A stretch of 64,000 nucleotides of DNA from Aminipila luticellarii (GTDB lineage: Bacteria > Bacillota > Clostridia > Peptostreptococcales > Anaerovoracaceae): positions 1,054,001 through 1,118,000 of the forward strand of contig NZ_CP035281.1 in assembly GCF_004103735.1 (NCBI RefSeq). The letters run 5' to 3'. The notes under the pieces are model-generated. The model made no database searches. It was given only the letters and a program-made list of their open reading frames with translations, and was not told the origin of the DNA. Below, in pieces: positions 53,487 through 62,377 of the stretch; within the stretch, counting starts at the first letter, position 1, and each line of letters starts with the position of its first letter. The position numbers were made by a program, and so were the translations under genes.

Positions 53487-54974
53487 ATGGCACTTATGAC
53501 CGGAAAGGAATATATAGAGAGCTTAAGAAAGCTGAAAACAAGAGTGTATATGTTTGGCGAAAAGATTGATAACTGGGTAGATCATCCTATGATCAGGCCT
53601 TCTATCAACTGTGTGGCCATGACCTATGATCTGGCTAAGGATCCTCAGTATGCAGACCTGATGACGGCAAAATCGAATCTGACGGGAAAGACCATTAACC
53701 GATTTGCCCATCTGCACCAGAGTACAGATGATTTGAAAAAAAAGGTAAAAATGCAAAGATTGTGCGGACAAAAAACAGCTTCCTGTTTCCAGCGGTGTGT
53801 AGGAATGGATGCGTTCAATGCGGTATTTTCCACTACATATGAAATCGACCAAAAATACGGAACCGGCTACCATAAAAACTTTGTGGAGTATCTAAAATAT
53901 ATACAGGAAAATGATCTGATCGTAGACGGTGCGATGACCGACCCGAAAGGGGACAGAGCACTTTCTCCGTCTGCTCAGAAGGATGCGGATCTATATTTAA
54001 GAATTGTGGAAAGAAAAAAAGACGGAATCGTGGTAAGAGGGGCAAAGTGCCACCAGACAGGATCCATCAACTCCCATGAGCATTTAATCATGCCAACGAT
54101 AGCCCTGTCTGAGGTGGATAAAGATTATGCGGTATCCTTTGCCTGTCCTTCCGATGCAGAGGGTCTGTTCATGATCTATGGAAGACAGTCCTGCGATACC
54201 CGGAAACTGGAAGAAGGAGCGGATGTAGATCTGGGAAACAAACAGTTTGGGGGACAGGAAGCCTTAGTGGTCTTTGATGATGTATTTATTCCAAATGACA
54301 GGATCTTCTTATGCGGAGAATACGATTTTGCCGGTATGATGGTAGAGCGGTTTGCCGGCTACCACAGACAGTCCTATGGCGGATGTAAGGTGGGGGTGGG
54401 CGATGTAGTCATCGGAGCCGCAGCACTTGCAGCCGATTACAACGGAGCGGCCAAAGCTTCCCATATCAAGGATAAGCTGATAGAAATGACCCATCTGAAC
54501 GAAACCTTATATAGCTGCGGAATCGCCTGTTCATCGGAAGGCTGTAAAACTGCTGCGGGAAATTATCAGATTGATTTGCTGCTGGCAAATGTGTGCAAAC
54601 AAAACGTAACCAGATTTCCGTATGAAATTGTCCGACTGGCGGAAGACATAGCCGGCGGCCTGATGGTAACCATGCCGTCCGAGAAAGATTTTAAATCGGA
54701 TACGGTAGTCGGAAAGAATGGGGAGACGATAGGCGATGTATGCAACAAATACTTTGCGGCAGCTCCGACTTGTACAACGGAAGAGAGAATGCGGATTTTA
54801 AGATTTTTAGAGAATATTTGTCTGGGCTCTTCCGCAGTAGGATACCGGACAGAATCCATGCACGGAGCAGGATCGCCGCAGGCTCAGCGAATCATGATAT
54901 CCCGTCAGGGAAATATCAATGCTAAAAAAGAACTGGCTAAAACGATTGCCGGAATCAAGCCGAATGCGCAGTAA
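53487..54974 (+). CDS. abfD: 4-hydroxybutyryl-CoA dehydratase / vinylacetyl-CoA delta-isomerase
   Basis: 495 residues. The 4Fe-4S ligands can be placed exactly: C100 and C104 in KTASCFQRC, and H293 and C300 in YHRQSYGGC. They correspond to C99, C103, H292 and C299 of the C. aminobutyricum enzyme counted without Met. FAD-binding segments and the flavin-dependent HpaB-like fold are conserved. It dehydrates 4-hydroxybutyryl-CoA to crotonyl-CoA by a ketyl-radical route and isomerises vinylacetyl-CoA. The cluster is oxygen sensitive, so the organism is expected to be anaerobic. Confidence 0.96.
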   Translation: MALMTGKEYIESLRKLKTRVYMFGEKIDNWVDHPMIRPSINCVAMTYDLAKDPQYADLMTAKSNLTGKTINRFAHLHQSTDDLKKKVKMQRLCGQKTASCFQRCVGMDAFNAVFSTTYEIDQKYGTGYHKNFVEYLKYIQENDLIVDGAMTDPKGDRALSPSAQKDADLYLRIVERKKDGIVVRGAKCHQTGSINSHEHLIMPTIALSEVDKDYAVSFACPSDAEGLFMIYGRQSCDTRKLEEGADVDLGNKQFGGQEALVVFDDVFIPNDRIFLCGEYDFAGMMVERFAGYHRQSYGGCKVGVGDVVIGAAALAADYNGAAKASHIKDKLIEMTHLNETLYSCGIACSSEGCKTAAGNYQIDLLLANVCKQNVTRFPYEIVRLAEDIAGGLMVTMPSEKDFKSDTVVGKNGETIGDVCNKYFAAAPTCTTEERMRILRFLENICLGSSAVGYRTESMHGAGSPQAQRIMISRQGNINAKKELAKTIAGIKPNAQ

Positions 54975-54986
54975 AGAAAGGATAGA

Positions 54987-56423
54987 ATGTGTATGGATAA
55001 TGAAAGTCAAAAATTAGTAAAAGCATTCTCCACAAAAGACGTTTTAGCATTGGCATTTGGAACAATGATTGGCTGGGGATGGATCATGCTGTCCGGGCAG
55101 TGGGCGGCAAGTGCAGGCATGCTGGGTGCAATTACGGCGTATGTAATCGGCGCGGTGCTCTGTATTTTTGTTGGAATGGCCTATGCGGAACTGACGCCTG
55201 CGATCCCGTGTACAGGAGGAAGCGTCGTATTCAGCTATAAGGCCATGGGCTATTGGCCGTCTGTTATTGCAGGATTAGCAACCGCTTTTGCCTATATTGG
55301 TGTGGCGGCTTGGGAAGGCCCTGCTTTTGCAACCGCTATAGATTATGTTGCACCAATTAAAAAGATTGGATATTTGTGGACGATTCAGGGCTATGATGTG
55401 TATGTATCGTGGGCAGCAGTCGCTGTAATCGCTTCGATCCTTATTACCTATGCTAATTACAGGGGGGCAAAGCAGGTAGCCGTTTTCCAGACCGTGGCAA
55501 CTCTGGGGCTGATTCTAGTGGGGGCTCTATTTGTACTGGGCGGCATAACAAAAGGAAATCCTGAATATACAAAACCGTTTTTTACAAATATGGAAGGATT
55601 CGCTTCTGTTCTTCTCATGGTTCCGGCCATGTTTGTGGGGTTTGATGTCATACCGCAGTCGGCAGGTGAAATGAATGTGCCGCTGAAGAAAATTCCAAAG
55701 CTGTTGATTTTATCGATCTGTGCGGCGGCTCTCTGGTATATGCTGATGATTTTTGCGACCTGTATGTCCGCCCCAACAGAAATTCGTCTGTTCGGCTCCA
55801 TCCCCGTAGCAGATTCCATGGCTTATGCTTATGGCAGTGCCTTCTGGGGCAAAATCTGCATAGTAGGTGCTATTTGCGGGATTTTAACCAGTTGGAACGG
55901 ATTCCTTTACGGCGGAGCACGAGTAATTTATTCACTGGCTCATGCCAAAATGCTCCCGTCCTTTTTAGGGAAGATTCATCCAAAATACGGAACTCCTACT
56001 AATGCTGTTCTCCTTTGCGGAATCTTATCCACCTTTTCCTGCCTGCTGGGAAAGCAAGCCTTATCCTGGTTTGTAAATGCCAGTTCCTTTGGAGTAGTTA
56101 TCATGTATGGAATGGTGGTGCTGGCATTCATTTTCTTGAGAAAGAATGCCCCGAATATGGTAAGACCGTATAAGGTGGCCTATCCAAAGCTTATTGGCGC
56201 TATGGGAATATTTGTTGCTTTGTTCTTCTTCTGGCTGTATACGCCGTTAGGCCCAAGCCCTCTGGTAGGAATAGAGTGGACTCTCGTAATCGTATGGTTC
56301 ATTGCGGGCATGATCTGTGCAATATATGCAAGCGGAAAATATAAAGACGTGACCGCACAGGAGAGGGAATTGCTGCTGTTTGGAGAAGAATACGCAGATA
56401 AGTCCGATCAGAAGATAAGTTAA
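54987..56423 (+). CDS. APC family amino acid permease (likely GABA uptake)
   Basis: 478 residues, about twelve membrane segments. LAFGTMIGWGWIMLSGQWAA matches the conserved first helix of the APC superfamily. It is the last gene of the gab operon, 12 bases after abfD, so import of 4-aminobutyrate is the best inference; direct evidence for the substrate is lacking. The preceding AAAGGA supports ATG 54987 or a second ATG at 54993. Confidence 0.9.
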   Translation: MCMDNESQKLVKAFSTKDVLALAFGTMIGWGWIMLSGQWAASAGMLGAITAYVIGAVLCIFVGMAYAELTPAIPCTGGSVVFSYKAMGYWPSVIAGLATAFAYIGVAAWEGPAFATAIDYVAPIKKIGYLWTIQGYDVYVSWAAVAVIASILITYANYRGAKQVAVFQTVATLGLILVGALFVLGGITKGNPEYTKPFFTNMEGFASVLLMVPAMFVGFDVIPQSAGEMNVPLKKIPKLLILSICAAALWYMLMIFATCMSAPTEIRLFGSIPVADSMAYAYGSAFWGKICIVGAICGILTSWNGFLYGGARVIYSLAHAKMLPSFLGKIHPKYGTPTNAVLLCGILSTFSCLLGKQALSWFVNASSFGVVIMYGMVVLAFIFLRKNAPNMVRPYKVAYPKLIGAMGIFVALFFFWLYTPLGPSPLVGIEWTLVIVWFIAGMICAIYASGKYKDVTAQERELLLFGEEYADKSDQKIS

Positions 56424-56462
56424 AGGGTGTTTAACCCAGACACCGCTTTAACGTATACCTGT

Positions 56463-56498
56463 AAAAAGCGGAGTGGATTTTTCCACTTCGCCTTTTTC
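56463..56498 (+). terminator. terminator of the GABA operon
   Basis: GCGGAGTGGA pairs with TCCACTTCGC (one mismatch) with a short T loop, and CTTTTTC follows. Confidence 0.85.
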
Positions 56499-56551
56499 TT
56501 TTATGCCGCTAAGAGGCTGAGCCTATTGTAAGCCTCAGATCATATAGAATT

Positions 56552-57985
56552 TTAAAAAGAAGAACTGATTTTAGTATTTCTGTCCAAATATTTTTCCAAT
56601 TTTAGTGAGGCTGAAGGCTGACTGATCCCAAGGGCTTTAGCTACTCCGGTGGTCGTCCTATATTTTTTGTATGTATTCAGAAGCACTGTTTTTTCTACTG
56701 TCTGAAGGATTTCTTTCAGAGTTTTTTCCTGAGACAGGGCGGAAAGGCTGATTTCGTCGGGCTGAAAGATAACGGGAAGATCCTGTTCTGTTATGACCAT
56801 ATTATCTGATGTAAGAACGGCCCGCTCTATGGTGTTTTCCAGTTCGCGTATATTGCCGGGCCAAGAATAACTTTCCAAGTATTCCATGGCCTTGCTGGAG
56901 AAGGAACGGGTCACATGATATTGTTCCTTAAACTTTTTACAGAAATAATCTACTAATGAAAAAATATCGCTTTTTCTTTCTCTAAGAGAGGGAATGTGGA
57001 GCGTCAAAACATTTAAACGATAGAACAGGTCTTCTCTGAATTTTCCTTCACGAATCATCTGCTTTAAATCCTTGTTCGTAGCCGTAATCAATCGAAAGTC
57101 AACAGAAATTTCTTTTGTCCCGCCTACAGGCATAACCTTTTTTTCCTGAATGACCTTTAAAAGCTTGACTTGCATGCGCAGAGGCAATTCGCCTATTTCA
57201 TCCAGAAAGAGAGTTCCGCCATGGGAGAGCTGTATCAAGCCTTCTTTTCCGCTGCTGCTGGCTCCGGTAAAGGCACCGGCTTCGTAACCAAAGAATTCGG
57301 ATTCCAGTAAATTCTCCGGAATAGCTCCACAGTTGATAGAGACCAAGGGCTTACTTTTTCGCTTACTGTTTTGGTGGATCAGATTGGTAAATAAATTTTT
57401 ACCGACGCCCGATTCTCCGGTAATCAGGAGATTCGCATCAAAACCGGCGTATTTTTCTGCCAGATAAATGCTGTTTTGGATCTGCGGGCTGGAGCCGATG
57501 ATGGGATATTCCCGCTTAAACCGTTTTCTAAGCTTGGACAGTTCAATATCATAGGCTTTTAGCGTGCGCTGCAAATTCTCATATTCTTCCGTTAGATGTT
57601 CGTATTTTTCGGAATCACGGGTATAGCTTACTATTTTATACAGGGTTCCATCTTCATTTAAAATCGGAATAGAGGTACACATAAGAAAGGTTCCGTTTAT
57701 GGTGCGCTGCAGCATGGTAACCGGCTCCAAGGTACGAAGAACCACCATAGAGACACAGGGATTAAAGATTTTTGCTTCTTCCATTTCCATAATGGTGGAA
57801 CCGATGGCTTTATCAATGGGTATCCCATAAACTGCTTCAAATTTTGGAAGGACACTTTCTATAACACCGGTGTTGCTTATAATAGTAAAATCATCGTAAA
57901 GTATTTCTAAAATGCGGTAAAAATCTGTTTCCAGATAGCCGGCAACAGGAATTTTCATTACGTTATAATCTTGATTCATAATCAT
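56552..57985 (-). CDS. sigma-54-dependent activator (PAS-AAA+-HTH)
   Basis: 477 residues. A PAS-like sensor domain lies at about 25-125 (YDDFTIISNTGVIESVLPKFE). The AAA+ domain has Walker A GESGVGKN at 190-197, GAFTGA at 237-242 (the sigma-54 contact loop) and LFLDEIGELPLRMQ as Walker B. The C-terminal Fis-like helix-turn-helix is GVAKALGISQPSASLKLEKYL. It should drive the gabT promoter at 49483. The ligand of the PAS domain is unknown, perhaps a GABA metabolite. The start overlaps a leader ORF stop (ATGA). Confidence 0.93.
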   Translation of the reverse strand: MIMNQDYNVMKIPVAGYLETDFYRILEILYDDFTIISNTGVIESVLPKFEAVYGIPIDKAIGSTIMEMEEAKIFNPCVSMVVLRTLEPVTMLQRTINGTFLMCTSIPILNEDGTLYKIVSYTRDSEKYEHLTEEYENLQRTLKAYDIELSKLRKRFKREYPIIGSSPQIQNSIYLAEKYAGFDANLLITGESGVGKNLFTNLIHQNSKRKSKPLVSINCGAIPENLLESEFFGYEAGAFTGASSSGKEGLIQLSHGGTLFLDEIGELPLRMQVKLLKVIQEKKVMPVGGTKEISVDFRLITATNKDLKQMIREGKFREDLFYRLNVLTLHIPSLRERKSDIFSLVDYFCKKFKEQYHVTRSFSSKAMEYLESYSWPGNIRELENTIERAVLTSDNMVITEQDLPVIFQPDEISLSALSQEKTLKEILQTVEKTVLLNTYKKYRTTTGVAKALGISQPSASLKLEKYLDRNTKISSSF

Positions 57986-58014
57986 TTTATGACGTATTTA
58001 TAATAAATACGCAT
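57982..58014 (-). CDS. 10-codon leader ORF coupled to the activator gene
   Basis: It encodes MRIYYKYVIK and stops at TGA within the ATGA that starts the activator gene. AAAGGAG lies at a good distance ahead of its ATG, while the activator ATG has no clear site of its own. Translation of the activator is therefore probably coupled to this ORF. Three Tyr codons and no obvious attenuator argue against a classical attenuation leader, but it is possible. Confidence 0.55.
   Translation of the reverse strand: MRIYYKYVIK
57993..58011. promoter_or_regulatory. 19-bp palindrome in the activator leader
   Basis: CGTATTTATAATAAATACG is a perfect palindrome around a single central base. It lies within the leader ORF, 8-26 bases from the activator start, and may be an operator or an mRNA hairpin. 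It is not repeated in the gabT promoter region. Confidence 0.55.
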
Positions 58015-58123
58015 ACTCTCCTTTCTCGTTCTGTAAAGTGTAATTGTAAAATCTATTTTTAAATGATAGAATAGGTTTATCATAAATATTGTATTCACAA
58101 GGGAATTAAAGGATGTACAAAAA

Positions 58124-59230
58124 ATGGACGAAAATCGTAAGCTAGGGTTTTTAAGCGTTGCTTTCATGTATGTAGGAACAATTATGGGTGCCGGATTTGC
58201 ATCAGGGAGAGAAATCTGGCAGTTTTTTTGTGTTTTTGGAGAGAAAGGATATATCGGAATTCTTGTAATCGGCGTGATGTTCATGATGATCGGCATGATG
58301 ACCAGTAAAATCGCAAGAACGCTTGCTACCAACGATATGGGGAAGATTATTGTACCCGGAGATCATCCTAAGATGGTGGATGCTGTGGGCTATTTTATGG
58401 CTGTCATGCTTTTTACTGTTCTTATCACCATGTCTGCTGCCGGAGGCGCTTTATTTTATCAGCAGTTCGGGCAGAGCAGAATTCTGGGAGGAGCCGTTAT
58501 CATCTTCCTGGTGATTCTGACGGTAATCGGTGGGTTTGAGAGGGTATCAAGGGTATTTCGATTTATTATGCCGGTTTTGGTAGTCGTGGTCGTATCCGTA
58601 TGTCTGATGGTGATTTTTATGGATCTGCCGGAAGCTCCCCAGCAAGCCGAAATCACGGTCAGTCCTCTGACGCCGAACTGGTTCGTATCGGCCATGCAGT
58701 ACATCTCTTATAACGTGTTGGCATTGGTTCCCATCGTGGCTACGGCTTCTGTAAATGCCAAAAATGACCGGCATGCTTTTGCCGGAACTGCTCTTGGAGC
58801 TATATTTTTGGGATTGCTGGCCTTTGTGTTGGGAACTGCCATGTTTACGGATATGGGATTTTCTCAGGCAATGGATATGCCCATGCTTGGTTACTCGGCT
58901 AAAGTTTCAAAGGGCGTAAACCTGGTGTATACTTGTGTGCTGCTGTTTGCTATTTATGCTTCTGCCACCAGCAATTATTATGGGTTTACGACGAAAATGA
59001 AATCTCAAAAGCATAGAACCTTAAAAATTATTTTAATCGCATGGGCAGGGTTCTTCTGCGGTCTTATAGGGTTTACCAATGTGGTCTCTTTTATGTTTCC
59101 GATAGAAGGGTTTATGGGATTTGCTATCATTGCAATGGTTATTATCAATTTTTTTGATGTGATAAAAAAAGAAAAGAACCGATCAACGGTTGAATCCGAT
59201 GAACAGGAAAAAATAGAAAGAGAGGGATAA
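58124..59230 (+). CDS. YkvI-like membrane transporter
   Basis: 368 residues with about ten membrane segments. The start GFLSVAFMYVGTIMGAGFASGREI matches the YkvI branch of APC-type carriers, in which the helix is broken by GAGFASG. It is a predicted amino acid or related cation symporter of unknown substrate. AAAGGA precedes the ATG. It is followed two bases later by a homoserine dehydrogenase gene, so the pair is an operon with possible joint role in homoserine or threonine metabolism. Confidence 0.85.
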   Translation: MDENRKLGFLSVAFMYVGTIMGAGFASGREIWQFFCVFGEKGYIGILVIGVMFMMIGMMTSKIARTLATNDMGKIIVPGDHPKMVDAVGYFMAVMLFTVLITMSAAGGALFYQQFGQSRILGGAVIIFLVILTVIGGFERVSRVFRFIMPVLVVVVVSVCLMVIFMDLPEAPQQAEITVSPLTPNWFVSAMQYISYNVLALVPIVATASVNAKNDRHAFAGTALGAIFLGLLAFVLGTAMFTDMGFSQAMDMPMLGYSAKVSKGVNLVYTCVLLFAIYASATSNYYGFTTKMKSQKHRTLKIILIAWAGFFCGLIGFTNVVSFMFPIEGFMGFAIIAMVIINFFDVIKKEKNRSTVESDEQEKIEREG

Positions 59231-59231
59231 A

Positions 59232-60266
59232 ATGAAAACATTAAGATTAGGACTTTTAGGGTTTGGCAATGCGGGAAGAGCCTTTGCCAAAATTTTAGAA
59301 GAAAAAAAGCAGGAGATACAGGGGAGTATGGAATGCGATATTATCGTTACCGGAATTACTACCGGTTCCCGGGGAAGCCTATACAATCCGGAAGGCATTG
59401 ATCTGAAAAAGGCGTGGTCAGAGCTGGAAAAGGCAGGTCATTTTGATAAAGACGGGAAAAATTACTGTGAAATGACCTCCCTGGAGTTCGTAGAAAAAGG
59501 GGAATATGACGTGATTGTTGAAATGACTCCGCTGGATATCTTTACGGGGCAGCCGGCGACGGATCACTTGAGAAGAGCCATGGAAAGAGGAAAACATGCG
59601 GTGTCGGCCAACAAAGGCCCTATCGCTTGGCATTATAAAGATTTAAAAGAACTGGCGGAAAAAATGAAGGTTCAGTTCTATTATGAGACCACGGTTATGG
59701 ACGGAACACCGATTTTTAACTTAAAGGACGAGACACTAAAATTCTGCAAGGTTACTGAAGTGAACGGCATTTTAAATACCACGACCAATTATGTTCTGGA
59801 GGAGCTTGCAACGGGCAAGGCCTATGACGACGTTATAGAAGAGGGAAAGCGAATCGGCTTTGTAGAGGCGGATCCCTCCATGGATATCGAAGGGTGGGAT
59901 GCTGCGGCAAAGGTGACGGCACTGCTGAATGTACTGATGGAGGCTGATATAACGCCGAAAGAGGTAGACAGGACCGGGATTGAAAACATTACATTAAAAG
60001 ACATCCAAAAAGCGGAAAGCCAGGGAAAGGTGATCAAGCTCCTGTGTACGGGTACACGAACAGACGGAAAAGTAAAAGCGTCGGTTAAGCCTACCTTAGT
60101 AGAAAAAGGAAGTCTCCTGTCTGTGATCTCCGGAACCTCTTCCGTTTTGCAGATCACGACGGATTTAATGGGGAAGCTTACGATCATTGAACACGATCCG
60201 GAATTGCTGCAAACAGGCTATGGCGTATTCAGCGATGTGCTCAGAATTGTTAGAAATCTTGTATAA
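59232..60266 (+). CDS. homoserine dehydrogenase
   Basis: 344 residues. The NAD-binding GLLGFGNAGRAFAKIL is at residues 7-22, and the catalytic part includes VSANKGPIAWHYKDL and NGILNTTTNYVLEELATGKAYDD. The C-terminal ACT domain of longer homologues is missing, so allosteric control by threonine is not expected. It converts aspartate semialdehyde to homoserine. Sitting behind a transporter in an amino-acid fermentation region, it may run in the catabolic direction; this is inference. A terminator follows. Confidence 0.9.
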   Translation: MKTLRLGLLGFGNAGRAFAKILEEKKQEIQGSMECDIIVTGITTGSRGSLYNPEGIDLKKAWSELEKAGHFDKDGKNYCEMTSLEFVEKGEYDVIVEMTPLDIFTGQPATDHLRRAMERGKHAVSANKGPIAWHYKDLKELAEKMKVQFYYETTVMDGTPIFNLKDETLKFCKVTEVNGILNTTTNYVLEELATGKAYDDVIEEGKRIGFVEADPSMDIEGWDAAAKVTALLNVLMEADITPKEVDRTGIENITLKDIQKAESQGKVIKLLCTGTRTDGKVKASVKPTLVEKGSLLSVISGTSSVLQITTDLMGKLTIIEHDPELLQTGYGVFSDVLRIVRNLV

Positions 60267-60290
60267 ATAAACTCAAATTTGCGCTATAGG

Positions 60291-60324
60291 AAAGGCCTTC
60301 TCCATATGGAGAAGGCCTTTTTTT
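60291..60324 (+). terminator. rho-independent terminator
   Basis: AAAGGCCTTCTCC pairs perfectly with GGAGAAGGCCTTT around ATAT, and T residues follow. Confidence 0.95.
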
Positions 60325-60505
60325 AACCTTTTTTGGTATATTTTACGGAAAAAAAGAAAAAGATTAAATACAAAAAATTTTTTCTGAATAGGAAGCCGAA
60401 AAAATTCCGTATTCAATATAATAGCAGGGTAATTATCAAACTATTGAGAGAAGCTTAAGTAAAACTTCGGTAAGCTTAAGCAAAAAAGAAAGGTGGTATT
60501 GTTTT

Positions 60506-61915
60506 ATGTCAGATCATTCAAAAAAATTAGGGGTCGTAGCCTTGGTTGCTATGGTCATCAGTTCCTCTATAGGAAGCGGAATTTTCGGTATTTCTTCGGA
60601 TATGGCGGGAAGCGCCAGTCCCGGAGCCGCCATTATCGCGTGGCTTATTGTAGGCTTGGGCGTTCTCATGCTGTGCCTTTCGCTTACCAATCTGATTGCA
60701 AAGAGACCGGAGTTAAGCGGTGTGTTCAGCTATGCCGAAGCTGGTTTTGGTCCCTTTGGCGGATTTATCAGCGGATGGGGATATTGGCTTTCCGCTTGGC
60801 TTGGAAACGTTGCTTTTGCGACCATGATGATGAGTGCGGTGGGATATTTTATCCCTGTCTTTTCTGGCGGACAGAATCTTTTATCCATTATCGTGGCAAG
60901 CATCATTTTATGGTTCATGTGTTTCCTTGTGAATAAAGGGATTGAAAGCGCTGCGGTTATCAATATTATAGTTACTGTATGCAAAATCGTTCCTTTGCTT
61001 ATTTTTACAATTATTGCTATTATCTCTTTTAAAGCCGATATTTTTACAGCAAATTTCTGGGGAACGCTGTCCGGAAATTTTGAAGTGAAAAGTGTTTTCA
61101 GCCAGATTCAAAACAGTATGATGGTTTTGATGTGGGTGTTCGTCGGTATTGAAGGGGCTGCCATGATGGCAGACCGAGCCGAAACAAAAGCGGTGGCAGC
61201 AAAATCTACCGTTTTGGGCTTGATTGGATTACTTATTATTTATATTTTAATATCGTTGCTGCCCTATGGGTTAATGGATCGACAAACCATCGTTCAATTC
61301 GGTCAGCCGTCCATGGGATACATTTTAAAAGAGCTCGTAGGTCCTTGGGGAGCCGCCATGATCAACATTGGTCTGATTATTTCCATATTTGGATGTTGGC
61401 TGTCATGGACTATGCTCCCGGCAGAGACAACATTGCTCATGGCCAAGCAAAATCTTCTTCCCAAAAAATTCGGAGAAGTCAACTGTGCAAATTCTCCGAC
61501 CTTTTCCCTGGTATTTATGACCATACTGACTCAGCTATTTGTTTTTACCCTGTTGTTTACAGAAAAGGCATATAACTTTGCTTATTCTCTTTGCACGGCG
61601 GCCATCTTTGTAACGTGGATTATGGTAACGATGTATCAGGTAAAATTTTCGTATCAGAGACATGAAAATGTTCAGCTTCTTATTGGGGTTTTAGGTTGTA
61701 TTTTCTTTGCATGGGCAATTTATGCTTCCGGTCTGGAATATTTCCTGCTGTGCTTTACGGTATACATTCTCGGAATGTATTTTTACGCCAAGGCAAGAAA
61801 AGAAAACGGCTGTGAGCGAGTATTCAGCAAAAAAGATCTTATTGTGGCAGGACTTATTATTCTGGGTGCAATATTCTCGATATATTTGCTGGTGACGGGG
61901 CAGATCGCCATGTAA
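60506..61915 (+). CDS. arginine/ornithine antiporter (APC family, ArcD-like)
   Basis: 469 residues with about twelve membrane segments. The first helix has VISSSIGSGIFGISSDMAG, the APC glycine motif; ELSGVFSYAEAGFGPFGGF and WVFVGIEGAAMMADRAE are typical of the basic amino acid/polyamine antiporter subfamily. It is located upstream of arcA and an ornithine carbamoyltransferase gene, so arginine/ornithine exchange is likely. AAAGGTGG precedes the ATG. Confidence 0.9.
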   Translation: MSDHSKKLGVVALVAMVISSSIGSGIFGISSDMAGSASPGAAIIAWLIVGLGVLMLCLSLTNLIAKRPELSGVFSYAEAGFGPFGGFISGWGYWLSAWLGNVAFATMMMSAVGYFIPVFSGGQNLLSIIVASIILWFMCFLVNKGIESAAVINIIVTVCKIVPLLIFTIIAIISFKADIFTANFWGTLSGNFEVKSVFSQIQNSMMVLMWVFVGIEGAAMMADRAETKAVAAKSTVLGLIGLLIIYILISLLPYGLMDRQTIVQFGQPSMGYILKELVGPWGAAMINIGLIISIFGCWLSWTMLPAETTLLMAKQNLLPKKFGEVNCANSPTFSLVFMTILTQLFVFTLLFTEKAYNFAYSLCTAAIFVTWIMVTMYQVKFSYQRHENVQLLIGVLGCIFFAWAIYASGLEYFLLCFTVYILGMYFYAKARKENGCERVFSKKDLIVAGLIILGAIFSIYLLVTGQIAM

Positions 61916-61981
61916 GAGGGCGTTATAAAAAAAGTGAAAATAAGAGGAATATTTTTTTTAGACAAGTATATAACTAAAGTA

Positions 61982-62010
61982 TTGCAATGGGTCAGGATTA
62001 TTTGTATAAT
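61982..62010 (+). promoter_or_regulatory. sigma-A promoter ahead of arcA
   Basis: TTGCAA (61982-61987), a 17-base spacer and TATAAT (62005-62010). It would give a leader of about 360 bases before the arcA ATG at 62378. The leader is AT rich. It contains the perfect palindrome CATGCGCATG at 62287-62296 and a TATAAT at 62304-62309, which may be a second, weaker promoter. No other gene is seen in 61916-62377. Confidence 0.6.
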
Positions 62011-62377
62011 TTGATTATAAGATTTAGAAAATTAAGAAAAAGATTCTAAAGGGACAAAAAATTAAAAACATTATGTATATTTTAATATTATGCATTTGGT
62101 TATTTAATCATCAAATAAAATTAATATAAGTATAAGTAACAGTTTATCAAAATTCCCAATTATCATTAAAAATATAAATATAAATGGCCATGGAATAAAA
62201 TAGAAAGGAAAAATACAAAATATTTGAGTTTTATATTCACACATCTGAAATGAATTTTAGGTATGATGAGATTGTGATAGAAAATACATGCGCATGATGG
62301 TATTATAATTGGAAGCTTTTTAATGATACATTCTGTTATCGTTGAAAGGTGGTTAAAAGGATTTAGGAGGCTGCTTA

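Noticed and set aside
58459-58774. Minus-strand frames within the YkvI gene
   Set aside because: Codon pattern and lack of ribosome sites mark them as shadows of the plus-strand carrier gene.
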